A stretch of DNA of 64,000 nt, from the NCBI GenBank assembly GCA_030429105.1, contig JAUIDE010000004.1:27987-91986 (forward strand). The letters are read 5' to 3'. Below the pieces are notes generated by a model that was not told the DNA's origin, did no database searches, and saw nothing but the letters and a program-made list of their open reading frames with translations. A program made the position numbers and the translations under genes. Each line of letters opens with the position of its first letter. The first letter of the stretch is position 1. Source of the DNA: Alphaproteobacteria bacterium. GTDB lineage: Bacteria > Pseudomonadota > Alphaproteobacteria > Rhodobacterales > Rhodobacteraceae. Shown piece after piece: positions 1 to 8,084 of this stretch.

Positions 1-2
1 TC

Positions 3-710
3 CTCATGCGCGGCGCGGGCTGCACCTGGAATGACGTGACAGACCGGAATTTCGACGGGAAGGTGGAGCGGACGCGCTCCCGCCCCATCCCCTCCGGGCA
101 GGTCACGGCGCGGGGTGCGCTTGTCTGGATGGTCGCGCAAGCGCTGCTCGCCTTCCTCATCCTCATCACTTTCAACCCGTTCGCCATCGCCCTCGGCGTC
201 GCGGCGCTGCTGCCCGTGGCGATCTATCCCTTCATGAAGCGGGTGACGTGGTGGCCGCAGGTCTTTCTCGGGATCGCGTTCAACTGGGGCGCGCTGATGG
301 GCTGGGCCGTCCACAGCCACGGGCTCGCGCCTGCGCCCGTGCTGCTCTATCTCGCCGGCATCGCCTGGACGCTGCATTACGACACGATCTATGCGCATCA
401 GGACCGGGAGGACGACGCGCTGATCGGGGTTCGCTCCACCGCGCGGCTCTTCGGCGCGGCGACGGGGCAATGGCTCGCCCTCTTCGCGGCGCTCGCCGTG
501 GTGGGCGCGGGCGGGGCGGCGGCGCTGGCGCTTTCGGGCCCGGCGCTCGCGGTCGCGCTCGGCGGGGTCGCGGCTTATGGCGCGCATCTGGCCTGGCAGC
601 TCCTGCGGCTCGATATCGACGATCCCGACAATTGCCTCCGGCTCTTCCGGGCCAACCGCGATTCGGGCCTGATCCTGCTCGCCGGGTTCTTCGCGGCCGG
701 CTTCGTCTGA
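3..710 (+). CDS. ubiA: 4-hydroxybenzoate polyprenyltransferase (5' end outside window)
   Basis: This is an integral-membrane prenyltransferase that attaches a polyprenyl chain to 4-hydroxybenzoate in ubiquinone biosynthesis. The reading frame is open to the window edge, so the N-terminus is missing; an ATG at 6 is internal, because it sits directly before the first catalytic motif. Both Asp-rich motifs of the UbiA superfamily are visible: NDVTDRNFDGKVERTRSRP near the visible start, and YDTIYAHQDREDD about 125 residues in. They bind Mg2+ and the prenyl diphosphate. Several hydrophobic helices follow each motif. The RGAGCTWND and RSRPIPSG wording fits UbiA proper better than chlorophyll or heme prenyltransferases. 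The next gene starts 64 bases downstream on the same strand. Confidence 0.93.
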   Translation, partial: LMRGAGCTWNDVTDRNFDGKVERTRSRPIPSGQVTARGALVWMVAQALLAFLILITFNPFAIALGVAALLPVAIYPFMKRVTWWPQVFLGIAFNWGALMGWAVHSHGLAPAPVLLYLAGIAWTLHYDTIYAHQDREDDALIGVRSTARLFGAATGQWLALFAALAVVGAGGAAALALSGPALAVALGGVAAYGAHLAWQLLRLDIDDPDNCLRLFRANRDSGLILLAGFFAAGFV

Positions 711-774
711 CCGGGCCGCTTGCGCTTTCCGCCGCGGCGGGCATGATCCGGCGCGCATAAGGAAGGGGGCCTCC

Positions 775-1722
775 ATGACCGTCACCATCTCAGACATCCT
801 GGAGGCAGAGCGGCGAATCCGCCCCTATGTGCGCCGCACGCCCGTCATGGCGGTGGATCCGGCGGATTTCGGGCTCTCCTTCGGCGGGCGACTCAGCCTC
901 AAGTTCGAGTGCTTCCAGCACACCGGCAGCTTCAAGCCGCGGGGCGCGTTCAACACGCTACTCTCCGACCCGGAGGCGCGGCCCGCCGTGGCCGTCTCCG
1001 GCGGCAATCACGGGGCGGCGGTGGCCTACGCCGCATCTAAACTGGGGCGGGAGGCGACGATCTTTGTTCCCGAATTCGCGCCGAAGCGGAAGGTGGAGAA
1101 GATCCGCTCCTACGGGCTCGACCTCCAGATCACCGGCATGGAAATCGCGGACACAATGGCCGCCTATCGCGCCTACCTCGCGGAGACCGGCGCGCTCGAC
1201 ATCCATCCCTATGACGCGCCGGGGACAGTGGCGGGGCAGGGTACGGTCGGCCTCGAATGGCGGGAGCAGGTGAGGGAACAGGGGGGGGACATGGACGCCG
1301 TGCTCGTCGCCATCGGCGGCGGCGGGCTCATTTCGGGCGTCGGCGTCGCGATGGAGGGCGGGCCCGCGGTCATCGGCGTCGAGCCGAAGGGCGCGGCCTG
1401 CGCCCATGAGGCGCGAAAGGCGGGCGAGCCGGTGCAGGCGACGCCGACCTCCTATGCGAAGGACAGCCTCGGCGCCCCGGCGCTCGGCCCCCTGACCTTC
1501 GAGCTGATCGAGGCGCATGTGGAGGACCTCGTGACGGTGGACGACGACGCGATCCGCGCGGCGCAGGCCGCGCTCTGGCGGGTCTGCGGCGTGGCGGCGG
1601 AGCCGGGCGGGGCGACCGCGCTCGCCGCGCTCCTCTCAGGCGTGGTGACGCCGGAGCCCGGCGCGCATATCGGCGTCCTCGTCTGCGGCGCGAACTTCGA
1701 CCCGGCGACGCTTTTGGGTTGA
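775..1722 (+). CDS. PLP-dependent serine/threonine dehydratase family protein
   Basis: A fold-type II PLP enzyme of 315 residues, the length of single-domain catabolic threonine/serine dehydratases and serine racemases; there is no C-terminal ACT-like regulatory domain as in biosynthetic IlvA. The PLP lysine lies in SFKPRGA (about residue 54), followed by the phosphate or substrate loop SGGNHGAA (75-82) and a glycine loop GGGGLISG near residue 180. The expected reaction is deamination of L-threonine or L-serine to a 2-oxoacid, but racemase or hydroxyaspartate dehydratase activity cannot be excluded by eye. The ATG at 775 is preceded by a purine-rich AAGGAAGGGGG stretch. The stop overlaps the next start (TGATG), which suggests translational coupling. 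Confidence 0.85.
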   Translation: MTVTISDILEAERRIRPYVRRTPVMAVDPADFGLSFGGRLSLKFECFQHTGSFKPRGAFNTLLSDPEARPAVAVSGGNHGAAVAYAASKLGREATIFVPEFAPKRKVEKIRSYGLDLQITGMEIADTMAAYRAYLAETGALDIHPYDAPGTVAGQGTVGLEWREQVREQGGDMDAVLVAIGGGGLISGVGVAMEGGPAVIGVEPKGAACAHEARKAGEPVQATPTSYAKDSLGAPALGPLTFELIEAHVEDLVTVDDDAIRAAQAALWRVCGVAAEPGGATALAALLSGVVTPEPGAHIGVLVCGANFDPATLLG

Positions 1723-2102
1723 TGGCCGCGGCGCTCCGGGCCGGCGCGCTCTATTTCGCGGCGATCTTCGCGCTTGGCTTCCTGCTCGGGATCGTGCGGA
1801 CGCTCGCCCTCGCGCCACGGATCGGAGAGACGGGCGCGGTGCTGGCGGAACTGCCGGTCATCCTCGCCGCCTCATGGCTCGCGGCTGGCCTGCTCGCGCG
1901 GCCGCTCGGCCCGGCGCTCCGGCCCCGGATCGCGATGGGCGGCTTCGCATTCGCGCTGTTGATGATTGCCGAGGCCGTACTCGGCGCGGCCCTCGGCGCG
2001 GCGCCCTTCGCCGGGCTTGCGACGCCGGCGGGCGCGTTGGGCTTCGCCGGCCAGCTTCTCTTCGCCGCCTTCCCCGCGCTCAGGACCCCGAAGCGATCTT
2101 GA
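1722..2102 (+). CDS. small four-helix membrane protein, function unknown
   Basis: A 126-residue, strongly hydrophobic protein with about four transmembrane segments (roughly residues 5-25, 38-58, 68-90 and 98-115). It starts at an ATG that overlaps the stop of the dehydratase gene, so it is probably co-transcribed and translationally coupled. I do not recognise a characterised family. The YFAAIFALGFLLGIVR opening, followed by an APRIGE element, looks like a conserved but uncharacterised bacterial membrane family. Its 3' end overlaps the convergent SMR transporter gene by 23 bases. Both reading frames keep normal high-GC codon use, so both are plausible. No function is proposed. Confidence 0.6.
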   Translation: MAAALRAGALYFAAIFALGFLLGIVRTLALAPRIGETGAVLAELPVILAASWLAAGLLARPLGPALRPRIAMGGFAFALLMIAEAVLGAALGAAPFAGLATPAGALGFAGQLLFAAFPALRTPKRS

Positions 2103-2400
2103 GCCCTGCGACGCCAGCGACGATGGCCGCGACGCTCGCGATCTTGAGCGGCGAAAGCTGTTCCCCGAAAAGGATCACGCCGAAGGCGACGGCGCCGACT
2201 GCGCCGAGCCCGACCCAGACCGGATAGGCGACGCCGACGGGCAAGGTGCGCATGGCGATGGAGAGGAACCAGAGCCCGAACCCGGCGGCGACGATGACGA
2301 CAAGGGTGGGAACGGGCTTCGTGAACCCGTCCGCCGCCTTCATGGCGAGGGCGAAGATCACCTCGAAGACGGCCGCGAGGCCAAGCCAGACCCAAGCCAT
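2080..2400 (-). CDS. small multidrug resistance (SMR) family transporter, SugE/Gdx-like
   Basis: At 106 residues with four predicted helices it has the exact size of an SMR dual-topology transporter. The essential helix-1 glutamate is present in AAVFEVIFA (about residue 13), and the helix-3 signature LPVGVAYPVWVGLGAVG resembles the SugE/Gdx branch (guanidinium or quaternary ammonium export) more than EmrE. The Gdx-type tryptophan next to the helix-1 glutamate is phenylalanine here, so the substrate is uncertain. The gene lies 10 bases downstream of prs on the same strand and is probably its operon partner. That association has no obvious metabolic logic. The family call is confident and the substrate is not. 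Confidence 0.9.
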   Translation of the reverse strand: MAWVWLGLAAVFEVIFALAMKAADGFTKPVPTLVVIVAAGFGLWFLSIAMRTLPVGVAYPVWVGLGAVGAVAFGVILFGEQLSPLKIASVAAIVAGVAGLKIASGS

Positions 2401-2410
2401 CCGCGCCCCC

Positions 2411-3427
2411 TCAGTCGAAGCGGTAAAACGCCTCGTAGATGGGGCCGAGCATCGCTTCGTTGAAGAGCGAGGAGACGGAATTGCCCGCCGCGACGTTCAG
2501 CATCGCCTGTGCGAAAAGAGGGGCGACTGAGACGATGCGGATGTTCGCCGCAGCGCGGACCTCGGGGCTCGCCTCGATGGAATCGGTGACGACGAGCGAC
2601 TTCATGACCGAGTTCCCGATCCGTTCCACCGCCGGGTTGGAGAGCACGCCATGCGTGATGTAGGCGTGGACTTCCTCCGCGCCCTCGTCCTTCAGCAGTT
2701 GAGCGGCTTTCACCAGCGTTCCCGCCGTGTCGCAGATGTCGTCCACGATGATGCAGCGCTTGCCCGAGACCTCGCCGATCACGGTCATCGATTCGATCTC
2801 CCCGGGCGCGCCGCGGCGCTTGTCCACGATGGCGAGGCCGACGCCGATGCGCTTGGCCAGTTCCCGCGCCCGGGTCACGCCGCCGACATCGGGGGATACG
2901 ACGACGACGTCCGACAGGTCCCCGAAGGAATGCTTCACGTCGAGCGCAAAGACGGGCGCCGCGTAGAGATTGTCCACCGGAATATCGAAGAAGCCCTGGA
3001 TCTGCCCGGCGTGGAGATCCATCGTCAGCACCCGGTCGATCCCGGCCTCCGTGAGGAGATTGGCGGTGAGCTTCGCGCTGATCGGGGTGCGGGCGGAGGT
3101 TTTCCGGTCCTGCCGCGCATAGCCGAAATAGGGCATGACGGCGGTGATGCGCTTGGCGGAGGCGCGGCGGAGCGCGTCCGTCATGATGAGAAGCTCCATC
3201 AGGTTGTCGTTCGCCGGGCGCGAGGTGGACTGGATGATGAAGACTTCCTCGTTCCGCACGTTGTCGTAGATCTCGACGAAGATCTCCCCGTCATTGAACC
3301 GCTCCACCCGCGCATCGGCGAGCCGCACCGCCTCCCCCCGATAGACGGAGATCCGGCGCGCCACCGCCTCGGCGAAGCGACGGTTTGAATTGCCGGAGAT
3401 GATGCGGATGGCGCTGTCGGCTTTCAT
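2411..3427 (-). CDS. prs: ribose-phosphate pyrophosphokinase
   Basis: Makes PRPP from ribose 5-phosphate and ATP in the cytoplasm, feeding purine, pyrimidine, histidine and NAD synthesis. The chosen ATG at 3427 gives 338 residues starting [15 protein letters not shown]; the frame is open further upstream, but the extra residues are low-complexity and unlike the family. Visible landmarks are [10 protein letters not shown] (ATP site), the FGYARQDRK flexible-loop region, the [19 protein letters not shown] stretch, and the PRPP-binding loop [14 protein letters not shown] near residue 230. All are intact. The gene heads a two-gene minus-strand unit with the SMR transporter and is divergent from the isomerase gene at 3538. 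Confidence 0.97.
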   Translation of the reverse strand: MKADSAIRIISGNSNRRFAEAVARRISVYRGEAVRLADARVERFNDGEIFVEIYDNVRNEEVFIIQSTSRPANDNLMELLIMTDALRRASAKRITAVMPYFGYARQDRKTSARTPISAKLTANLLTEAGIDRVLTMDLHAGQIQGFFDIPVDNLYAAPVFALDVKHSFGDLSDVVVVSPDVGGVTRARELAKRIGVGLAIVDKRRGAPGEIESMTVIGEVSGKRCIIVDDICDTAGTLVKAAQLLKDEGAEEVHAYITHGVLSNPAVERIGNSVMKSLVVTDSIEASPEVRAAANIRIVSVAPLFAQAMLNVAAGNSVSSLFNEAMLGPIYEAFYRFD

Positions 3428-3537
3428 CGGCGGGCCCCTCTGCCGCGCTGCTCTTGCGCCGCCTCTATCAGCCGGGGCGGGGCTTGCAAAGCCCGCGCGC
3501 CGCGGCGAGGCTCCGCCGCGCAAACGAGGAAGGCCCG

Positions 3538-4134
3538 ATGCCCCATATCGACTATTACTTCACCCCGCTCTCCCCCTTCGCCTATCTGGCCGGCGACGGG
3601 CTCGAGCGGATCGCGGCCCGGCATGGCGCGACCGTCGCCTACAAGCCGGTCAACTTCTTCGCGGCGATGGAGGCGGCGGGCGGGCTCCCGGTGCCGAAGC
3701 GCCACTGGTCCCGCCAGGAATACCGGCTGCAGGAGCTGCCGCGGATCGCGAAGCGCGCGGGCCTGCCGATCACCCTCCATCCGAAGCACTGGCCGACTGA
3801 TGCGGGCCGGGCGATGGCCGCGATCCTAGCCGCGGAGGCGGCGGGCGGAGGCGATGTCGGGCTCCTTTGCCGCCGCCTCCTCGCCTCCTGCTGGGCGGAG
3901 GAGAAGGATATCGGCGATCCGGCGGTCGTGGATGCGGCGCTGCGGGAGGCGGGGTTCGACCCCGCCGCGCTCGATTTCGAGGCCGGCGCGGCCCGCGTCG
4001 CGCCGCTGACGGCGGAGGCGATCGAGCGCGGGGTGTTCGGCGCGCCCTTCTACATCGTGAAGGAGACTGGGCAGAAATTCTGGGGGCAGGACCGGCTCGA
4101 CTTTCTCGACGATCATCTGGCGGGCAGGATCTGA
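3538..4134 (+). CDS. 2-hydroxychromene-2-carboxylate isomerase-like (DsbA/GST-kappa fold)
   Basis: A 198-residue thioredoxin-fold protein of the DsbA/kappa-GST superfamily. The N-terminal signature [15 protein letters not shown] carries the family's serine in place of the DsbA cysteine pair, and the C-terminal [10 protein letters not shown] motif contains the conserved cis-proline region. Known members isomerise 2-hydroxychromene-2-carboxylate in naphthalene breakdown, using glutathione, but many homologues have unknown substrates. The ATG at 3538 follows GAGGAAGG, a good ribosome-binding site; residues encoded upstream look non-coding. The stop overlaps the start of the alpha/beta hydrolase gene (TGATG), so the pair is probably coupled and may act on one substrate. 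Confidence 0.82.
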   Translation: MPHIDYYFTPLSPFAYLAGDGLERIAARHGATVAYKPVNFFAAMEAAGGLPVPKRHWSRQEYRLQELPRIAKRAGLPITLHPKHWPTDAGRAMAAILAAEAAGGGDVGLLCRRLLASCWAEEKDIGDPAVVDAALREAGFDPAALDFEAGAARVAPLTAEAIERGVFGAPFYIVKETGQKFWGQDRLDFLDDHLAGRI

Positions 4135-4991
4135 TGGACTTCGCGTCGCGCCGGATCGAGGTCGGCGGCCATGAAGTCGGCCTTCTCGAAGCGGGGCCGG
4201 CGGACGCCCCGCGCGCGCTCTTCGCGCATTGCTCGCTCGCCTTCGCGGGGCTCTGGAAGGGCGTGATGAAGCGGCTCGCCGGGCGCTGGCGCTGCATCTC
4301 GGTGGACATGCCGGCGCATGGCGCCTCCGCGCGGGGGGACGAGGCGCTCTCGCTCCAGCTCCAGGCCGTCCGCTACGTGATCGGGGCGGCGGAGGAGGCG
4401 GGGGGCGGCCCCGCGCATCTCGTCGGCCTCTCGCTCGGCGGGGCGGTGATGGGGCGGGTGGCGGCGGCGCGGCCCGATCTCGCGCGGTCGCTCACGCTGA
4501 TCGAGCCCGTCTATTTCCACCTCCTCACCGAGGCCGGACGCGGCGAGGACGAGGAGAACGCCCGCGCCATGGCCCCCGTCTACAGGGCCTGCGCGGAGGG
4601 TCGCTACCATGACGGCGCCCGCGCCTTCATGGAGGCCTGGGGCCAGCCCGGCCAGTTCGACCGGATGCCGGAGCCGGCGCGGGAGGCGGTGGCCTTCGCG
4701 CTCTCCCATCTCTCGAAAGACTTCGAAATGGTCTCCGGCTGGCCCGAGGGGCAGATCGGGCGGCAGGCGCTCGCCGCCATAGCCGCGCCCGTGATGCTGA
4801 TGCAGGGGGAGCGGACGCAGGGCTCGGCCAAGGCGATCCTCGACGAGCTTCAGGGGCTGATGCCTTCGGCGTGGCGGGAGGAGATCGCGGGGGCGGGGCA
4901 CCTTTCTCCCGTGGACAACCCGGAGGCGGTGGCGGCGCGGCTCGCCGCCTTCTTCGAGGCGGCGGAGGCCGGCGCGGCGGGAAAAGGTTGA
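4134..4991 (+). CDS. alpha/beta hydrolase
   Basis: A 285-residue alpha/beta-hydrolase-fold enzyme. The nucleophile elbow is GLSLGGAV (GXSXG, about residue 102), the catalytic histidine is in AGAGHLSPVDNP near residue 255, and an acid in the LMQGERTQGS region is plausible. The oxyanion-loop area reads LFAHCSLAFAGLW, which is unusual for the family, where HG is typical. The substrate is unknown. Its start overlaps the stop of the isomerase gene, and the TRAP small permease begins about 95 bases downstream on the same strand. It may therefore serve the catabolic run that follows, for example as an ester or amide hydrolase (inference only). Confidence 0.85.
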   Translation: MDFASRRIEVGGHEVGLLEAGPADAPRALFAHCSLAFAGLWKGVMKRLAGRWRCISVDMPAHGASARGDEALSLQLQAVRYVIGAAEEAGGGPAHLVGLSLGGAVMGRVAAARPDLARSLTLIEPVYFHLLTEAGRGEDEENARAMAPVYRACAEGRYHDGARAFMEAWGQPGQFDRMPEPAREAVAFALSHLSKDFEMVSGWPEGQIGRQALAAIAAPVMLMQGERTQGSAKAILDELQGLMPSAWREEIAGAGHLSPVDNPEAVAARLAAFFEAAEAGAAGKG

Positions 4992-5085
4992 CAGGCCGCC
5001 GCGTTCTGAAATCGTCTCGGGCCATGAGGGGAGATCGCAAGGATCGCCGGGCGTTCGACGCCGCCGCCCGGGCGGCGCTGGCGTG

Positions 5086-5616
5086 ATGGGCGCGCTTCGC
5101 CCCTTCGTCCGCGTCGTGGAGGCGGTGAATTACCGCATCGGGCGGCTCGCCATGTGGGGCTTCTTCGCCATGATGGCGGTGCTTCTCTGGTCCTCCGTCT
5201 CGAAGACCTTCTTCAACCCCTCCCTCTGGACGCTGGAGACGGCGCAGTTCCTCATGGTCTCCTATTTCTTCCTCGGCGGGGCCTACGCCATCCAGATGGG
5301 CTCCAACGTGCGGATGGACCTCTTCTATGCGGAATGGTCGGAGCGGCGGAAGGCGGCGGTGGATGTCTGCACTGTGTTCTTCCTCCTCTTCTTCCTCGCC
5401 GTGCTGCTCCGGGGCGGGTTGGACAGCCTGATCTATTCGCTGCAATACGGGGAGAGGAACCCGACCGCGTGGCGCCCGCTCCTCTGGCCGGTGAAGGCCG
5501 CGATGTGCCTTGGGATCGTGCTGATGATCCTGCAATCGCTCGCGGAGCTGGCGCGGGACGCGGCGCGGCTCCGCGGGGTCGATCTCGGGCCCCGCCCTTT
5601 CGAGAAGAGCCGCTGA
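5086..5616 (+). CDS. dctQ: TRAP transporter small permease (DctQ family)
   Basis: The small membrane subunit of a tripartite ATP-independent periplasmic transporter, with four predicted helices in about 176 residues. The family pattern is visible: a first helix around MWGFFAMMAVLLW, then WTLETAQFLMVSYFFLGGAYA followed by NVRMDLFY, and two further helices. It associates with DctM in the inner membrane to drive Na+-coupled uptake of an organic acid or similar solute delivered by DctP. The start is ATG 5086, with an in-frame GTG one codon earlier at 5083. A 20-codon open frame from ATG 5024 ends in an overlap with this start. The stop overlaps the dctM start (TGATG). Confidence 0.9.
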   Translation: MGALRPFVRVVEAVNYRIGRLAMWGFFAMMAVLLWSSVSKTFFNPSLWTLETAQFLMVSYFFLGGAYAIQMGSNVRMDLFYAEWSERRKAAVDVCTVFFLLFFLAVLLRGGLDSLIYSLQYGERNPTAWRPLLWPVKAAMCLGIVLMILQSLAELARDAARLRGVDLGPRPFEKSR

Positions 5617-6935
5617 TGTCCTACGAACTCATCGCGCTCTTCATGTTCGCCTCGATGCTGATGATGCTGGCGACAGGCCAGCGCGTCTTCGGCGCCATCG
5701 GGGCCGTCGCCGCCGTCGCCGCCATCGCGCTCTGGGGCGCGGGGGCGACGAACATCCCCTTCGGCGCGGCGATGAAGCTGATGAAGTGGTATCCGCTGCT
5801 GACGCTGCCGATGTTCGTCTTCATGGGCTACGTTCTCTCGGAAAGCCGGATCGCGGACGATCTCTATCGCATGTTCCATGTCTGGTTCGGCCCCGTCCGC
5901 GGCGGGCTCGCAATCGGCACGATCTTCCTGATGGTTCTGATTTCGGCCATGAACGGTCTCTCGGTCGCCGGCATGGCGATCGGCGCCACCATCGCGCTGC
6001 CCGAGCTTCTGAAGCGCGGCTATGACAAGCGGATGGTGACGGGGGTGATACAGGCCGGCTCCTCGCTCGGCATCCTCGTGCCGCCCTCGGTGGTGCTGGT
6101 GCTCTACGCGATGATCGCGCGGCAGCCGGTGGGGCAGCTCTGGCTCGCCGGGGTGCTCCCGGGCCTGATGATGGCGGGCATGTTCGTGCTCTACATCTGG
6201 ATCCGCTGCCGCATCCAGCCGCATCTCGGCCCCGCCCTGCCGGACGCCGGCGCCGTGCCGCGGGCGGAGAAGCTGCGGCTGCTGCGCGCCGGGCTCCTAC
6301 CCGTCTTCATCTTCGCGACGATGATGGTTCCGTTCGTCAACGGCTGGACTTCGCTGGTGGAAAGCTCCGCCATCGGCGCCATCGCCGCCTTCCTCGCGGC
6401 CGTCCTGAAGGGGCGGATGACCTGGGCCGTCTTCGAGACCTCGACGCGTCAGACCCTCGCGATCTCCTGCATGTTCATGTGGATCATCCTCGCCGCGCTC
6501 GCCTTCGGCGCCGTCTTCGACGGCTTGGGCGCGGTGCGGGCGATCGACGACCTCTTCACGGAGCGGCTCGGGCTCAACCCCTGGATCATCCTGATCCTAA
6601 TGCAGCTTTCATTCCTGCTGATGGGAACGTTCCTCGACGACACCGCGATGCTGGTGATCGTCGCGCCGCTCTATGTGCCGCTGGTGAAGGCGCTCGGCTT
6701 CGATCTCGTCTGGTACGGCGTGCTCTACACGATCACGACCCAGATCGCCTATATGACGCCGCCCTTCGGCTACAACCTCTTCCTCATGCGCGCGATGGCG
6801 CCGCCGGAAATCGGGCTCCGCGACATCTACGCTTCGATCGTCCCCTTCGTGCTGGTGATGATCGCGGCGCTGGCGCTGGTGATGGCCTTCCCGTCCATCG
6901 CGCTCTGGCTGCCGGGCTATGTCTATGGATTATGA
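5616..6935 (+). CDS. dctM: TRAP transporter large permease (DctM family)
   Basis: The large, transport-catalysing membrane subunit of the TRAP system, 439 residues with about twelve hydrophobic segments. Typical features are the PMFVFMGYVLSESRIADDLY stretch, the GLSVAGMAIGATIALPELLKRGY region, GSSLGILVPPSVVLVLYA, and the C-terminal LGTFLDD-like and TPPFGYNLFLM motifs. It couples ion entry to solute import together with the small permease encoded just upstream (1-base overlap) and the periplasmic binding protein encoded 52 bases downstream. The length matches the family. The transported solute cannot be read from this subunit. Confidence 0.95.
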   Translation: MSYELIALFMFASMLMMLATGQRVFGAIGAVAAVAAIALWGAGATNIPFGAAMKLMKWYPLLTLPMFVFMGYVLSESRIADDLYRMFHVWFGPVRGGLAIGTIFLMVLISAMNGLSVAGMAIGATIALPELLKRGYDKRMVTGVIQAGSSLGILVPPSVVLVLYAMIARQPVGQLWLAGVLPGLMMAGMFVLYIWIRCRIQPHLGPALPDAGAVPRAEKLRLLRAGLLPVFIFATMMVPFVNGWTSLVESSAIGAIAAFLAAVLKGRMTWAVFETSTRQTLAISCMFMWIILAALAFGAVFDGLGAVRAIDDLFTERLGLNPWIILILMQLSFLLMGTFLDDTAMLVIVAPLYVPLVKALGFDLVWYGVLYTITTQIAYMTPPFGYNLFLMRAMAPPEIGLRDIYASIVPFVLVMIAALALVMAFPSIALWLPGYVYGL

Positions 6936-6987
6936 GAGAGAGAACGCCGCAAACGGCGCGCACGAGAACCGCAACAAGGAGATCGAG

Positions 6988-8019
6988 ATGACCACGAGAC
7001 GGAAATTCCTCGCCGGAGCCGCCGCCGCGGCCCCCGCCGCGCTGGCCGCGCCCGCCATCGCCCAGTCGAAAATCCGCTGGCGGATGCAAACCTATGCGGG
7101 CCCGGCGCTTGCCGAGCATGTGGTGAAGCCCGCCATCGACAGCTTCAACAAGATCGCTGGCGACGAGATGGAGATCGAGCTCTTCTACGCCGACCAGCTG
7201 GTGCCGACCTCGGAACTCTTCCGCGCCATGCAGTCCGGCACGATCGACGCCGTGCAGTCGGACGACGACTCGATGGCCTCGCCGACCGAGGTGACCGTGT
7301 TCGGCGGCTACTTCCCCTTCGCCTCCCGCTATTCGCTCGACGTGCCGGTGCTATTCAACCAGTACGGGCTGAACGAGATCTGGGATGCGGAATATTCCAA
7401 GGTCGGGGTCAAGCACCTCTCCGCCGGTGCGTGGGACCCGTGCCATTTCGCGACGAAAGAGCCGATCAATTCGCTCGCCGACCTTCAGGGCAAGCGCGTC
7501 TTCACCTTCCCGACCGCAGGGCGCTTCCTCACGCAATTCGGCGTCGTCCCCGTCACGCTGCCCTGGGAGGATATCGAGGTCGCGGTGCAGACCGGGGAGC
7601 TGGACGGCATCGCATGGTCCGGCATCACGGAGGATTACACGGTCGGGTGGGCGGACGTGACCGACTACTTCCTCACCAACAACATCTCCGGTGCCTGGGC
7701 GGGCTCCTTCTTCGCCAACATGGACCGCTGGAATTCGCTCTCCCCGAGGCTTCAGGAGCTTCTGAAGCTGACCATGGACAGCTCGCACTATTACCGCCAG
7801 TGGTGGTACTGGGGCGGGGAGGCCGCGCTCCGCGTCAACGGCACGAAGATGAAGCTCACCACGATCCCCGACGCCGAATGGCAACAGGTCGAGGATGCGG
7901 CGATCCGGTTCTGGGACGAGATCGCGGCGGAGAGCGAGGTCAAGGCGAAGGTCGTCTCGATCTTCAAGCAGTACAACGAGGTCATGGCCAAGGCCGGGCG
8001 GCCCTACCGCTACGCCTGA
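6988..8019 (+). CDS. dctP: TRAP transporter periplasmic solute-binding protein (DctP family)
   Basis: The extracytoplasmic receptor of the TRAP transporter, 343 residues. The N-terminus MTTRRKFLAGAAAAAPAALA is a twin-arginine-type signal ending near AIAQ; the chosen ATG at 6988 sits behind AAGGAGATCGAG. The mature part follows the DctP/TakP pattern: RMQTYAGPALAEHVV near the start, the YADQLVPTSELFRAMQSGTID element, and LADLQGKRVFTFPTAGRFLT, which in the family precedes the conserved ligand-binding arginine. The TakP-like branch often binds 2-oxoacids or other carboxylates. Here the downstream amine-catabolism-like enzymes suggest a substrate carrying an amine or hydroxyl, which is inference. 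A GC-rich hairpin follows the stop. Confidence 0.93.
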   Translation: MTTRRKFLAGAAAAAPAALAAPAIAQSKIRWRMQTYAGPALAEHVVKPAIDSFNKIAGDEMEIELFYADQLVPTSELFRAMQSGTIDAVQSDDDSMASPTEVTVFGGYFPFASRYSLDVPVLFNQYGLNEIWDAEYSKVGVKHLSAGAWDPCHFATKEPINSLADLQGKRVFTFPTAGRFLTQFGVVPVTLPWEDIEVAVQTGELDGIAWSGITEDYTVGWADVTDYFLTNNISGAWAGSFFANMDRWNSLSPRLQELLKLTMDSSHYYRQWWYWGGEAALRVNGTKMKLTTIPDAEWQQVEDAAIRFWDEIAAESEVKAKVVSIFKQYNEVMAKAGRPYRYA

Positions 8020-8042
8020 CGCGACCCGACGATGACAGGACC

Positions 8043-8069
8043 GGCCGGGGGCGGGCGCCGCCCCCGGCC
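8043..8069 (+). promoter_or_regulatory. strong GC-rich stem-loop between dctP and the GS-like gene
   Basis: A perfect 11-bp inverted repeat, GGCCGGGGGCG at 8043-8053 and CGCCCCCGGCC at 8059-8069, with a 5-base loop. It fills most of the 65-base gap between dctP and the ligase gene. No T-run follows, so it is not a canonical intrinsic terminator. It is more likely an mRNA-stabilising or attenuating hairpin that keeps the abundant binding-protein message above that of the enzymes, an arrangement common after binding-protein genes. The ribosome-binding site AGGGAG of the next gene begins 5 bases beyond it. Confidence 0.6.
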
Positions 8070-8084
8070 TTCAGGGAGATTGAA

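Noticed and set aside
5024..5086. A 20-codon frame starting ATG 5024 and ending in an overlap with the dctQ start
   Set aside because: The overlap is suggestive of a leader peptide, but no ribosome-binding site precedes the ATG and the sequence has no attenuator-like codon run. Not supported as a gene.
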